Below, in pieces: positions 1 through 9,598 of a stretch of DNA of 64,000 nucleotides (position 1 is the stretch's first letter; the number at the start of each line of letters is the position of its first letter). The DNA comes from Candidatus Tisiphia endosymbiont of Beris chalybata (GTDB taxonomy: Bacteria > Pseudomonadota > Alphaproteobacteria > Rickettsiales > Rickettsiaceae). Made by a program: the position numbers and the translations under genes. A model generated the notes under the pieces. That model saw only the letters and a list, made by a program, of their open reading frames with translations, did not search any database and had not been told where the DNA came from. The stretch spans positions 372,001 through 436,000 of the forward strand of contig NZ_OZ032159.1 of assembly GCF_964026555.1 (NCBI RefSeq), read 5' to 3'.

Positions 1-385
1 AGGAGAAACTGGCAGTGTGAGCTATATGTTTGATCACCTGGGAGTAATTAGGTATCCGTTACAAATTGCCTCAACAGACTCTATACTTGAAGATGCATTA
101 GAAGCAGGAGCAAATGATATGATCTCTGAAGAAGAATTTTATTTAATTTATACTGATATTGAAAATTATGCTCAAAGCCTTGAAATATTAACTAGTAAAT
201 ATGGTGAACCTATAGAATCTTATATTAGTTGGATCCCTAAAAATCTTATCACTATAGATAATAAAGATAAAGCAGAGAAATTGCTAAAATTAGTCGACTT
301 GTTAGAAGAAAGTGATGATGTACAAAATGTGTTTGGTAATTATGAGTTATCTGACGAAGTTTATGACCAGATGAAGGATATATAA
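1..385 (+). CDS. yebC: YebC/PmpR-family protein, C-terminal part (cut by window edge)
   Basis: This is the C-terminal end of a YebC/PmpR/TACO1-family protein, a family of DNA-binding regulators and translation-elongation helpers. The reading frame is open from base 2 and reads [14 protein letters not shown], a family hallmark, so the apparent GTG at 17 is internal and the true start lies upstream of the window. The last domain shows the typical acidic region, then IPKNLITID, then the end pattern [24 protein letters not shown]. It ends directly against the next ATG (386), which suggests co-transcription with the glmU-like gene. Nothing looks broken. Family assignment is by motif recognition; the molecular role in this organism is inferred. 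Confidence 0.9.
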   Translation, partial: GETGSVSYMFDHLGVIRYPLQIASTDSILEDALEAGANDMISEEEFYLIYTDIENYAQSLEILTSKYGEPIESYISWIPKNLITIDNKDKAEKLLKLVDLLEESDDVQNVFGNYELSDEVYDQMKDI

Positions 386-1132
386 ATGATCTGCCAAATT
401 ATTGTTTTAGCTGCTGGAAATGGGCATAGAATGAACTCGACATTACCAAAAGTAATGCATAAGGTTGGGGGTAAAGCAATGATAGAGAGGGTGCTTGCTA
501 ATGCCCAAAGAATAACGGATGATATTATTTTAGTGCACTCTACCCAGTTAGAGCCGTATATTACTTCTTATAGAAATATTTGCAAGTTTGTATTACAACC
601 AAGGCCAGTTGGAACAGCAGGCGCTGTTTATAATGCTTTAGATTTAGTAGATGATAATAAAATAGTCGCGGTATTGTATGGAGATAATCCCCTGATTACC
701 CCTACGATTATAAATGAATTACTGCATCATTTAGTAGCTACTAATTCATCTCTTGCCACCCTATGCTTTGAGCGAGAGAATCCTGCGGAATACGGCAGAA
801 TAATTACTGATCTATTAGGTAATTTTATAAAAATTGTGGAATTTAGAGAAGCAAATAATGAGGAGAAAGCGGTCAAGCTTTGTAATTCTGGAATTATGGC
901 ATTTAAACCTGCTATATTGAGAAAATATTTACCCTTAGTTTTGCAGCAGCATTCTGATCCCTTAAAAGAAGTATATTTAACCGCTATTGTAGAAATTGCT
1001 AAAACGCAAGGGGAGCTGGTGTCTTATTTATTGTCTCAAGATGATAATTTAGTAGTTGGGGTCAATACTACCCAAGAATTAGAAGAGGCGAATAAAACTA
1101 TTACTCATTTAGATATAGCCTGCGGTATTTAG
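386..1132 (+). CDS. GlmU-like sugar-nucleotide pyrophosphorylase, N-terminal domain only
   Basis: A 248-residue nucleotidyltransferase-fold protein resembling the uridylyltransferase half of GlmU. Residues 7-20 carry the nucleotide-binding signature (VLAAGNGHRMNSTLPKV, with H where GlmU usually has T). VGTAGAV near residue 75 and YGDNPLI near residue 98 match the GlmU motifs for uracil and metal binding. The left-handed beta-helix acetyltransferase domain of full GlmU (about 456 residues) is absent, so this is either a stand-alone pyrophosphorylase or works with a separate acetyltransferase. The start abuts the yebC stop. The last four codons (ACGI) and the stop come from an inserted palindromic element at 1114-1240; without it the frame would end HLDTLANN. 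Substrate is inferred, not shown. Confidence 0.8.
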   Translation: MICQIIVLAAGNGHRMNSTLPKVMHKVGGKAMIERVLANAQRITDDIILVHSTQLEPYITSYRNICKFVLQPRPVGTAGAVYNALDLVDDNKIVAVLYGDNPLITPTIINELLHHLVATNSSLATLCFERENPAEYGRIITDLLGNFIKIVEFREANNEEKAVKLCNSGIMAFKPAILRKYLPLVLQQHSDPLKEVYLTAIVEIAKTQGELVSYLLSQDDNLVVGVNTTQELEEANKTITHLDIACGI

Positions 1133-1240
1133 CTGGTGACACTTGATTTTGCAGGATTCGGTTGTGCTCACGTATTCTCTATACGCTGCGCAACCTCGCC
1201 TTTAAATTCAAGTGTCACCAGCTAAATCACTTTGGCTATA
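1114..1240. repeat. Palindromic TA-element, type B (copy 1)
   Basis: A 127-bp inverted-repeat element bounded by TATAGCC and GGCTATA, with a strong inner inverted repeat ATTTAGCTGGTGACACTTGA. The apex, read on the minus strand, contains CGCAGCGTA and TACGTGAG. The same unit occurs in the other orientation at 6166-6292. It overlaps the end of the glmU-like gene and supplies its stop codon. Taking out the element plus one TA joins ...TTAGA-TA-CGCTAGC and restores an open frame to HLDTLANN-stop. That indicates insertion at TA with TA duplication, like a MITE or a Rickettsia palindromic element. Confidence 0.85.
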
Positions 1241-1271
1241 CGCTAGCAAACAATTAATTGATAGAGAAATT

Positions 1272-1901
1272 ATGGCAAGTGAAATATTATCATACCCGGA
1301 GGTAAAGAGCTTAGATAATGAATGTAATAAATTAATAGTACTCTTACATGGTCTTGGCTCAGATGGTAATGATTTAATAGGATTAGTTCCTTTCTTAGCC
1401 CCGGAATTGCCCAGTTGCCACTTTATCTCTCCTCATGCTGTTGAACCTTTCCAAGGAAGGCCCTATGGTAGGCAATGGTTTCCGATTAATGGCTGTAGCC
1501 CTGAAATGTTTGCACGAAACATTAGCTTGCTTGAAAATATCATTCAAGAAAAACAAAAAAAGTTAAATTTAACTAATAAAGACACTATTATTATCGGTTT
1601 TTCGCAAGGTACGATGGTAGGATTATATTTAAACTTCTTGCAAAAAGAACCATTTTATGCGGTCGTAGGATTCTCGGGTAGGTTAATTCTGCCTCCCGAA
1701 TGTATAAATAAAACTACTCCCATTTGCCTAGTACACGGCGAATTAGATGATGTAGTTAAGATCAGCGGTATGGAGGAGATAATTGAATATTTAAAAAAAT
1801 ATAACATCCCTTACAGTAGTTATAAAATACCCGATCTTATGCATACTATTGATTCTCGGGGGCTTAAATTTGCACTAAAATTTATCAAGGAGCTGAATTA
1901 A
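1272..1901 (+). CDS. Phospholipase/carboxylesterase-family alpha/beta hydrolase
   Basis: A 209-residue serine hydrolase of the phospholipase/carboxylesterase (YpfH/acyl-protein thioesterase-like) family. The oxyanion region is LLHGLGSDG (about residues 24-32), the nucleophile elbow is GFSQG with Ser111, the acid is in HGELDDVV (Asp159 or 160) and the base is His191 in DLMHTID. I chose the ATG at 1272. An upstream in-frame GTG at 1212 exists only because of the palindromic element ending at 1240, so residues from there are probably not native. The stop overlaps the glyA ATG by one base (TAATG), pointing to translational coupling. The substrate is unknown; short-chain esters or lysophospholipids are usual for the family. 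Confidence 0.85.
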   Translation: MASEILSYPEVKSLDNECNKLIVLLHGLGSDGNDLIGLVPFLAPELPSCHFISPHAVEPFQGRPYGRQWFPINGCSPEMFARNISLLENIIQEKQKKLNLTNKDTIIIGFSQGTMVGLYLNFLQKEPFYAVVGFSGRLILPPECINKTTPICLVHGELDDVVKISGMEEIIEYLKKYNIPYSSYKIPDLMHTIDSRGLKFALKFIKELN

Positions 1902-3160
1902 TGAGTATTTTTTCAAATAAATTATCTGAAACGGATAATGAAATATATCAAATTATTAATGAAGAAGCAAAACGGCAGAATGATGTTATAGAATTAATCG
2001 CTTCAGAAAATTTTGTTAGTCCAGCAGTATTAGAAGCGGCAGGTTCAGTTCTGACTAATAAATATGCGGAAGGCTACCCTGGCAAACGGTTTTATAATGG
2101 CTGTGATCAGGTAGATAAAATTGAAAATCTAGCTATTGACAGAGCCAAAAAGCTGTTTAATTGTAAATACGCCAATGTACAACCGCATTCTGGCTGTCAA
2201 GCTAACCAGACAGTATTCTTAGCCTTATTAAAACCTTATGATACCATCCTAGGAATGTCATTAGATACGGGGGGACATCTAACGCATGGTGCCCCTCCCA
2301 GCCTATCTGGCAAGTGGTTTAATGCTACTTCTTATAGTGTAGATAAAAACACTTATTTAATTGATTATGAGCAAGTAGAAAAATTAGCTTTAGAACATAA
2401 ACCCAAATTAATTATTGCCGGCTATTCTGCCTACACGCGGCAATTGGATTTTGCTAAATTTAGAGAAATAGCTGATAAAGTTGGGGCGTATTTACTAGCA
2501 GATATTGCACATATCGCTGGGCTGGTAGCGACAGGAGAACATCCTAGCCCATTGCCTTTTGCGCACATTGTCACTTCAACTACTCATAAAACTTTACGGG
2601 GACCGCGGGGAGGCTTAATTCTATCAAATGACGAAGAATTAGGAAAAAAAATAAACCTTGCTTTGTTCCCTGGGCTACAAGGTGGACCTTTAATGCATCT
2701 TGTGGCGGCAAAAGCTGTAGCATTTTTAGAATGTTTAAAGCCAGATTATACGCTATATATTAAGCAAGTAATTGCTAATGCTAAGGCTCTTGGTAGCAGC
2801 GTAATGAAAAGGGGCTATGATATTTTAACTAGTGGTACTGATAATCATATGATATTAATTGATTTAAGAAAAGATGGGATTACCGGTAAGCTAGCTGCTG
2901 ATGCACTTGAAAGAGCAGGGCTAACTTGTAATAAGAATGCAGTACCATTTGATCCTACTTCTCCTTTTATCACCTCTGGTATTAGATTAGGAACGCCAGC
3001 CTGTACTACCAGAGGGTTTAAAGAAAATGAGTTTTTAGAAATTGGTGAAATGGTATGCGATGTACTAGATGCGCTAAAAACCAACCAACGTATTAGTGAA
3101 TGCGAGGATAGTGTTTATAAGCGAGTCCAGCATCTAGTCAATAAATTCCCTATCTATTAA
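1901..3160 (+). CDS. glyA: Serine hydroxymethyltransferase
   Basis: A full-length 419-residue SHMT, a cytosolic PLP enzyme converting serine and tetrahydrofolate to glycine and methylene-THF, the main one-carbon source. The PLP-binding lysine is Lys230 in [14 protein letters not shown]. Other family signatures are [15 protein letters not shown] (29-43), [16 protein letters not shown] (53-68), HSGCQAN (96-102) and [10 protein letters not shown] (201-210). Length and motifs match bacterial GlyA, with no sign of damage. It is coupled to the upstream esterase by a one-base overlap; the same esterase-glyA pairing is, as far as I recall, seen in Rickettsia. Confidence 0.97.
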   Translation: MSIFSNKLSETDNEIYQIINEEAKRQNDVIELIASENFVSPAVLEAAGSVLTNKYAEGYPGKRFYNGCDQVDKIENLAIDRAKKLFNCKYANVQPHSGCQANQTVFLALLKPYDTILGMSLDTGGHLTHGAPPSLSGKWFNATSYSVDKNTYLIDYEQVEKLALEHKPKLIIAGYSAYTRQLDFAKFREIADKVGAYLLADIAHIAGLVATGEHPSPLPFAHIVTSTTHKTLRGPRGGLILSNDEELGKKINLALFPGLQGGPLMHLVAAKAVAFLECLKPDYTLYIKQVIANAKALGSSVMKRGYDILTSGTDNHMILIDLRKDGITGKLAADALERAGLTCNKNAVPFDPTSPFITSGIRLGTPACTTRGFKENEFLEIGEMVCDVLDALKTNQRISECEDSVYKRVQHLVNKFPIY

Positions 3161-3679
3161 ACTCCCTGCATAAGTCGATCTATCCTCCTCTGAAGATGAA
3201 TTTGCATGCGTCGTTACCATTCCGTCCCTATTATCTATAGGCTCTACCCTCGCTCCTAGCAGCAAAATCATCGAAAGAGGAGGATCAGTTGGTGATTTTG
3301 TCATCAAAACTTGCTTCCGCTCCTTATCTCCTCATTTCCTTAAAATTCCCTGTAAGATGCGAGCTAGGGAAGAAATCTATTTTTAAATCCAACTCGAGGA
3401 ATCATTCGAGTAATAAAGAAAAAGATTTCATAAGTCATGTGACTTATATACCATAGATATAATTTATTCCTGTAAATAATAATAAATCATTAAAATTTAT
3501 CTAGAAATTCTTCATTAAATCCCTTTTAATATATTACGAAACCTATGATTAAATTTATATATATAATTGCTATATAGGAAATTAATTATAAGTTAGGTAA
3601 ATAAAAATAAGCAACGCTGGCTACTAAGCGGAAAGCATTTGCGCCAGATAAAGCCTCTATTTGCATCAATTAAATATAT
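3161..3679. other. Gene-free spacer with decayed repeat mosaic
   Basis: No convincing gene. Bases about 3165-3345 are a mosaic of decayed palindromic repeats. CTGCATAAGTC resembles the end of the type C element, CTATAGGCTCTACC...GCTCCTAGCA resembles the type E element (61734-61839), and GATTTTGTCATCAAAACTTGC is close to the inner arm of the type C element at 6098-6369. The rest is plain AT-rich sequence. Confidence 0.55.
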
Positions 3680-3825
3680 TAGACCTCTTGCATAACCTAA
3701 AGATAATTGAAGAATTTTTAGGAGAAACGAAGTCGAGTACCGCAGCGTACATAGACGTACGTGAGAAACAGAGAGGAGTTTCGACGACAAAATTACCAAT
3801 TAGATTAGGTTATGCAAGAGGTCTA
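3680..3825 (+). repeat. Palindromic TA-element, type A (copy 1)
   Basis: A 146-bp element with perfect terminal inverted repeats TAGACCTCTTGCATAACC. The apex at about 3741-3765 reads CGCAGCGTA, 8 bases, TACGTGAG. The sequence matches the copies at 29228-29373 (opposite orientation) and 42477-42622 by eye. It has an open frame across it, but the same peptide appears at unrelated sites, so it is not a gene. It lies about 350 bp upstream of the TPR-type gene. Confidence 0.9.
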
Positions 3826-4178
3826 TTATACTGCAGCTCAACAATTCTTATTTCATTTGAAATGATAAGCACCTACTGGCCCCATGTAAATGTTAGCAGT
3901 TTGTAATTATTTTATAATAGGAATAAGGGGTTTTTTTGAGTGCGAGGGAAGTAATGCAGGCAAGGGATTCGACAGTTAAGGAGCTATTGTTTGTAGCCTC
4001 TTAAAGAAAATGGAATTAGCGAGTTAGAAGGAGTTTGAGATTAGATAAACCGGATGGATACCAAGCAAAATTAAATAATAATTAATATTATTTAATTCCA
4101 GAGTTCAATTCAATAAATCTCACTTTTTACTGCAGTTAATTATTAATCAATTATCAACAATAACAACAAGGGAGTTTT

Positions 4179-6086
4179 ATGAGAAAATCAATTAGAATGG
4201 TTACTAAACAGCCAAAGGGAACAGAAACGAAGGAACATGATATATCGCTTGATTCTACCAACTCAGTCATTTCCGATAGTTCAAGCAGTTCCGGCAGTGC
4301 TACTAAGGATTCTTCCCCCTTAAAAGAGCAAGGAAAAGGCTTACAGAGTCTAGCGAGCATGGAGGGCCTAGCGACTATTATGGCACTGCAACAAGCCAGG
4401 CAGGATTCTAAGGGGATCTTGGCTGCTAAAAGTGGCGCTCAAGTATGGGCCAAACACCCTGAGAATTTAGAGCCTCAACATAAGAAGTTGCTGGTAGAAG
4501 TTTTAAAATTTGAAATATGGGCCTCCTTAAAACAAAATGCAAGTAAATCTACGCTTGAAAAATATGCACAAAGGCTAGAGAACATCTTAAAGGATGATAA
4601 TGATGCGGCTTTTACTTCTTATAAAGCTATTAAGGAATTGGTACAAGATACAGATAAATGGGAAAAATCTACGCGATTGTTTTTTAAAACTCATATTATT
4701 GATAAGATTATCTCATTAGGAATTACGGCACTAGAAAGTTTAGTAGAACAATTACAAAATTTACTCACTGCTGATAAGTTAGATATTGAAGCAGCTCATG
4801 CTAAAGTCGATGAGATTGATCGATTCATGCACGAAAATTCTGCTCATTTAGATATAGGAGAGAAAGTGACGCTGCAAGAGAATTTTTGTACATTATTACA
4901 AAATCTTGCTAACCAATGTATGGAAAATGAGCAATATCAAGATAATGTAGAGTTTTTAAGGAAAGCTGATGAATATACTGAGAAGCACAACGCTACCAAA
5001 GCACTAATTGCTAGGGAATTAGGGGTAGCTTATTCTTTGCTAGCTAATCAAGCACCAGGCGCGATGGGAGTTTCGGAAAAGAGTACGTGGGAAGTGCAAG
5101 CGATAGATAAACTAGCGGAGGTACTTAAGTCCACTCCTAAGGAAGTAGACCAGCGCCCAGAAATTTTGCCATACTTGGCACAAGCCCATTATCAACTAGA
5201 GAATTATGATGACGCTAAGATCACTTGCACTATTGCTATGGAGCTCTGGAAAAGTGGAAAAATAGAAATAGATCCATATTATCAAGATAGAATAGCGGAC
5301 ACTCTATATAAGTGTGGTAAGCAATTTGGAAAAGCGCAAGCCAGCTATCCTAAAGCTTTTGATTGCTATGAAAAGGCTATTATATCTAGCTTTAATCTAG
5401 AAAAAGCTACGACTGCAATAAGAGAGATTGATAAATTTAAAGATGAGCTTCCTCCTAATTTTAGTATAATATCTTTTATTGATAATGTCGAAAAAGCCTT
5501 AAAAACAGCAGGAATACAAAAGGATATTAACGAATTCTATCAAGAGGGCAGCCCCCTGATCAAACTTGCTGCTTATTGTACATTAGGGGAAAGTAAGATA
5601 GGGCAATATAAAATAGAGCCGTTTAAAGCAGCTAAAAGATATGCTGACGAGTTAGTAGGCCAGAATCCAGCTACAATTTTACAACTCAAATCTTACTATA
5701 CTAAAATAGCTCTGGGATTAATTAATACCCATCCGGATTTAGCAGAGGCAGCGCAGGATATGAGAAATGTTAGTGACACATTACAACGTACTCCGCAAGT
5801 TTTTAAGATTTTGCGTGAAAAGCCAGACATGATTATCGCAAAGCTTTCATCTATCTTACCGGCAGAGGAGCTAAAGGCTTTCTCTAAGGCTCTTGATGTT
5901 GACACAGCCGCTTCTACCTCGTCCGCTCCTAAGCCAGCACCAAGAAGCTCAGAGCATGCTAATAAGGTTTATGACCTTGAGAAGGAGCTGGAGGCTAAAG
6001 TTGGTAATAATGAGCTTAGCAATATTTATCCCGATTTATCAAATGCATTAGGAGAAGTAGCGGATTTACCTAGTAGTATCGCTTAA
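4179..6086 (+). CDS. Large alpha-helical TPR-like protein, possible effector
   Basis: A 635-residue protein that I cannot assign to a named family. The N-terminus (1-50) is basic, then very Ser-rich and disordered looking. From about residue 60 it is almost wholly alpha-helical with degenerate TPR-like helical pairs, for example around ILPYLAQAHYQLENYDDAKITCTIAMELW and ADTLYKCGKQFGKAQASYPKAFDCYEKAI. There is no signal peptide or membrane segment. AAGGGAG seven bases before the ATG is a good ribosome-binding site. The nearest neighbours are palindromic elements on both sides, so it probably stands alone. A Ser-rich head plus helical repeats is common in secreted Rickettsiales effectors, but export is only inference. 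Confidence 0.7.
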   Translation: MRKSIRMVTKQPKGTETKEHDISLDSTNSVISDSSSSSGSATKDSSPLKEQGKGLQSLASMEGLATIMALQQARQDSKGILAAKSGAQVWAKHPENLEPQHKKLLVEVLKFEIWASLKQNASKSTLEKYAQRLENILKDDNDAAFTSYKAIKELVQDTDKWEKSTRLFFKTHIIDKIISLGITALESLVEQLQNLLTADKLDIEAAHAKVDEIDRFMHENSAHLDIGEKVTLQENFCTLLQNLANQCMENEQYQDNVEFLRKADEYTEKHNATKALIARELGVAYSLLANQAPGAMGVSEKSTWEVQAIDKLAEVLKSTPKEVDQRPEILPYLAQAHYQLENYDDAKITCTIAMELWKSGKIEIDPYYQDRIADTLYKCGKQFGKAQASYPKAFDCYEKAIISSFNLEKATTAIREIDKFKDELPPNFSIISFIDNVEKALKTAGIQKDINEFYQEGSPLIKLAAYCTLGESKIGQYKIEPFKAAKRYADELVGQNPATILQLKSYYTKIALGLINTHPDLAEAAQDMRNVSDTLQRTPQVFKILREKPDMIIAKLSSILPAEELKAFSKALDVDTAASTSSAPKPAPRSSEHANKVYDLEKELEAKVGNNELSNIYPDLSNALGEVADLPSSIA

Positions 6087-6097
6087 TTTTCTTGATA

Positions 6098-6369
6098 TAG
6101 ACTTCCTGCATAACTCAAAAATAGTGGAGGGATTTTTAGGAAAAATGAAGCTGAGCCGAGCTGCGTATAGCCAAAGTGATTTAGCTGGTGACACTTGAAT
6201 TTAAAGGCGAGGTTGCGCAGCGTATAGAGAATACGTGAGCACAACCGAATCCTGCAAAATCAAGTGTCACCAGCTAAATACCGCAGGCTATACATGAATG
6301 CAGCTGAGGAGCGGAGGCAAGTTTTGACGACAAAATCATCCACTAGACCGGGCTTATGCAGGAAGTCTA
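6098..6369. repeat. Palindromic TA-element, type C, carrying a nested type B element
   Basis: Outer inverted repeats TAGACTTCCTGCATAA bound a 272-bp unit. At 6166-6292 lies a complete type B element in the opposite orientation to copy 1 at 1114. Removing type B plus one TA gives GCTGCG-TA-CATGAATG, which lines up with the apex of type A (GCAGCGTACATAGACG) and leaves an outer element of 147 bp, about the type A length. So type B jumped into the apex TA of an older, related element. Confidence 0.85.
6166..6292. repeat. Palindromic TA-element, type B (copy 2, nested)
   Basis: Reverse complement of the 1114-1240 element, bounded again by TATAGCC and GGCTATA, with the apex GCGCAGCGTA then TACGTGAG. 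It is the second example of type B bounded by TA on both sides. Confidence 0.85.
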
Positions 6370-6536
6370 TTAAAATGCTCTATAAATCACTTCTATCAAA
6401 ATTTCCTGCACAGCAATTATATTTTATCTATATTTAAAATAAGAATTGTTTAGCTAAGGAGGTTAGACAAAAGCACGTTTTTGTTGAATTTATAACTACT
6501 TATAGCATATTTCTAAGATATAAGAACCTAGGGCTG

Positions 6537-8567
6537 TCACTGCCTGATTTTGGTAAGAATTTGCTTTGCTATATTAGTAGAAGTTAAACCAAAGAAGGAA
6601 TATAATTCACTAGCCGAAGCAGAATGCCCAAAATTATTAACTCCGAAAAACATACCGTCTTCTCCGATAATTTGGTGCCACCCAAAGCTACAGCCTGCTT
6701 CTATAGCAACCTTGAGCTTGGTATTAGATAAGATATTTTGGATATAGTCGGTATTTTGTTTAAAAAATAGTTCAAAACATAATAGTGAAACTACCCTGAT
6801 ATTTAAGCCATTTTGCTCAAGTATTTCTTTGGTGGATAAGGCAATTGCTAATTCAGAGCCTGTGGCGAATATAGTGACATCTGATTTATTCATCGAATCT
6901 GCAGTTATTAGACCTCTTGCCAAACTCGCTACTACATTACCAGTAGGAGTAGAGTTTGGAAAAAGATCTACTATATAGCCTCCTTTATTGGATGTAGGAT
7001 TATCGTTAAATATTTGAGGAACAGCTTGCCTAGTTAACGCAAGGACAGAAGGGCCTTGGGTATTAGATAAGGCAAGCCTCCATGCTTCTTTTGTTTCAAT
7101 AGAATCAGCAGGACGAAATAGAGTCATCCCTGGTAAAGCCCTAAGATTTGCTAGATGTTCAACAGGCTGATGAGTAGGTCCATCTTCTCCTACCCCAATT
7201 GAGTCGTGAGTTAATACATAAATAACTTGCTGCTGCATGAGACAAGCAAGCCTCATGCTAGGTTTCATATAATCAGAAAACACTAAAAACGTTCCTCCTA
7301 TTGGCAAAAAACCGCAGAGAGATAAACCATTCATTATGGCAGCCATTGCATGTTCGCGGACCCCGTAATGGATGTAATTTCCGCTAAAATCATCTTTATT
7401 AATAGCTCGTATTTTACTATTTTGGATATTATTAGAAGGAGCTAAGTCAGCGGAACCGAAAATAATTTTATCCGATTGCGTGGCTAACTCTGCGATAATT
7501 TTACCAGAGGAGGTGCGAGTAGCTTCCTCCTTGTCCACCTTAGGCATATTGGTAAGAAAGCTACAATCAATATTAGGTTTGTTTAGATAATATTTGAGAT
7601 CTTTGCTCAGGGTATCAAAATTTTTATACCATCGATTATAATTTTCTTGATTTCTTAGCCATGCATCTTGCCATGTTTCTTTTAAATCTTGCGGGATATA
7701 GAATGCCTCATCTTTAAACCTTAACCTTTCTTTCATTAACTTAATTTCTCCAGCTCCTAGGGGGGAGCCATGCACACTTGCTGAGCCTACTTTATTAATA
7801 CAACCTTTACCAATTAAGGTACGGCAAGCAATAAAATAAGGTTTATCAGAATTTTGGGCTTTACTTAATACTGAATTAATATGAGTAAAATTATGCCCAT
7901 CTATTACTGCAGTATTCCAGCCTAAAGCTTTAAATTTCATTATATGATCTTCTGAAGCAGTTAAGCTTACAGGGCCTTCAATTGTGATTTTATTATCATC
8001 AAATAGAACTATCAAATTATTAAGAGAGAGGTGACCCGCGACCGAAGTGGCTTCATAGCTTATGCCTTCCATTAGGCATCCATCTCCAACTATACAATAA
8101 ATTTTATGATCACTAATAGATTTTCCTAATTTGTTTTCATATTTTTTTTGAGCAATAGCCATGCCTACTGCATTAGCAAAACCTTGCCCTAGGGGACCAG
8201 TACTCGTCTCAATCGCTTCATATGCGCCATATTCTGGGTGGCCAGGAGTTTTAGAGTGAAGGGTACGAAATTGTTGTAAATCTTGTAGATAAAAATCCTT
8301 ATAATTGGTTAAGTAGTAAAAAGTATAGAGAAGCATAGAACCATGACCTGCTGATAGCACTAAGCGGTCTCGATTAAACCAGGTAGGGTCAATTGGATTA
8401 AATTTTAAAAAATTAAATACCAACATGGTCATAACATCCGCCATACCAAGTACCATTCCAGGATGACCGGACTGCGCAAGCTCTACACTATCACTAGCTA
8501 AAACCCTTATACAATTGCTTAATTTTAAGTAGTTTTTTGAATCTTTGAGTATTTTATTAAACTGCAT
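6537..8567 (-). CDS. tkt: Transketolase
   Basis: A 676-residue TPP-dependent transketolase of the non-oxidative pentose phosphate pathway. Visible motifs are SGHPGMVLGMADV near the N-terminus, the TPP/Mg motif GDGCLMEG...N, the catalytic-site stretch GVREHAMAAIMNG and DSIGVGEDGPTHQPVEHL. Between GGY and ATGSE there are about 36 residues where E. coli TktA has about 14. This roughly 22-residue insertion (FPNSTPTGNVVASLARGL region) contains ARGLI, similar to the peptide coded by the end of the type A element. Otherwise it looks complete. It stands alone on the minus strand. Many Rickettsia lack this enzyme, so its presence helps place the organism. Confidence 0.95.
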   Translation of the reverse strand: MQFNKILKDSKNYLKLSNCIRVLASDSVELAQSGHPGMVLGMADVMTMLVFNFLKFNPIDPTWFNRDRLVLSAGHGSMLLYTFYYLTNYKDFYLQDLQQFRTLHSKTPGHPEYGAYEAIETSTGPLGQGFANAVGMAIAQKKYENKLGKSISDHKIYCIVGDGCLMEGISYEATSVAGHLSLNNLIVLFDDNKITIEGPVSLTASEDHIMKFKALGWNTAVIDGHNFTHINSVLSKAQNSDKPYFIACRTLIGKGCINKVGSASVHGSPLGAGEIKLMKERLRFKDEAFYIPQDLKETWQDAWLRNQENYNRWYKNFDTLSKDLKYYLNKPNIDCSFLTNMPKVDKEEATRTSSGKIIAELATQSDKIIFGSADLAPSNNIQNSKIRAINKDDFSGNYIHYGVREHAMAAIMNGLSLCGFLPIGGTFLVFSDYMKPSMRLACLMQQQVIYVLTHDSIGVGEDGPTHQPVEHLANLRALPGMTLFRPADSIETKEAWRLALSNTQGPSVLALTRQAVPQIFNDNPTSNKGGYIVDLFPNSTPTGNVVASLARGLITADSMNKSDVTIFATGSELAIALSTKEILEQNGLNIRVVSLLCFELFFKQNTDYIQNILSNTKLKVAIEAGCSFGWHQIIGEDGMFFGVNNFGHSASASELYSFFGLTSTNIAKQILTKIRQ

Positions 8568-8666
8568 TATAATAAATATTACTTTTTTATGTTTAAAATA
8601 GATGAAAAATCTTTATAAAAACTATATAAACTGATACAAAATAGACCTCAAGTAAAAATAGATATT

Positions 8667-9545
8667 ATGACAACAAAACTATTAATCGCTTTTGTGTGGG
8701 TTAGAACTTTATTTAGACAATTATGGTTATCTATTAGTTCCGTAAGATTTTATCAAGAAGTATATAGATTTTATCAGGGTTATGGCACTAAATATTTATT
8801 TACTATATCTTTTTTATCTTCTTTAATATATTGCTTTTTTATTTTACATTATTTATTAACTTTAAAAGATTATTTTACGGACCAGCATTTAACTAACAAT
8901 GCTACCACTATTGGTTATATATTAACCCAACTGCCGGAGATTTATTATGATGGAAGTAAGATTGTAGTAGAACAAGAAGAGCCTATATATTTATTTGATG
9001 AAAATGATAATAAAATTGCGGTTATAGATTCAAAAAATCAATTATCATACAATGAGAAACTGAGGATCCCCGTAGTTTTTTCTAGCCATAATATAACTAT
9101 TTCTACTATTAAGATTACTGATCAACAAAAGGGCGATTTTACTATTGAATATCCTAAATTATTGAATTCGGAAGCACATTTACTTACTGCAGAAGTAATA
9201 AAAAAGTATTTCTCTAAGATCACCAATAGAGCTCCTAAAATATTTATTTATCTTGTTACTCCTTTAATAATAATTGGGTGGTTTTGTTACAATTTATTGG
9301 AGAAAAGCTTTGTTATTCTGTTAGTCTATGTATTAACTAATTTTTTTGGCCCTAAATCTTCTATCCAGGCGTGTAGTAGAGTAGTGTTATTTTCTAGCGG
9401 TGTATCTCTATTACTACAACCATTGGCAGTTATATTTTTACCCAGCTTAAATAGCCTAATATTCTTCATACAAATGTTTGCTAACTTATTATTGTTTTTA
9501 GGAATTTTGAGAATACGTAATAATAGTAATACTCTACACACATGA
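8667..9545 (+). CDS. DUF1189-type inner-membrane protein
   Basis: A 292-residue membrane protein resembling the DUF1189 family of unknown function. One membrane segment lies near residues 43-68 (FTISFLSSLIYCFFILHYLL) and three or four more fall in the C-terminal half (about 195-285). Between them sits a soluble, probably extracytoplasmic domain of about 120 residues rich in beta strands. There is no signal peptide cleavage motif. It is followed closely by the pseudouridine synthase gene, rsmD and radA on the same strand, which may form one transcription unit. No catalytic motif is seen. Confidence 0.65.
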   Translation: MTTKLLIAFVWVRTLFRQLWLSISSVRFYQEVYRFYQGYGTKYLFTISFLSSLIYCFFILHYLLTLKDYFTDQHLTNNATTIGYILTQLPEIYYDGSKIVVEQEEPIYLFDENDNKIAVIDSKNQLSYNEKLRIPVVFSSHNITISTIKITDQQKGDFTIEYPKLLNSEAHLLTAEVIKKYFSKITNRAPKIFIYLVTPLIIIGWFCYNLLEKSFVILLVYVLTNFFGPKSSIQACSRVVLFSSGVSLLLQPLAVIFLPSLNSLIFFIQMFANLLLFLGILRIRNNSNTLHT

Positions 9546-9598
9546 TTTTTAAATCTAACACGCGGGATCATGCGAGTATAGAATTCTTAGTAATAATT

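Noticed and set aside
3661..3906. Open frame through the type A element
   Set aside because: The same peptide appears wherever the element has landed; there is no start site of its own and no link to the flanks.
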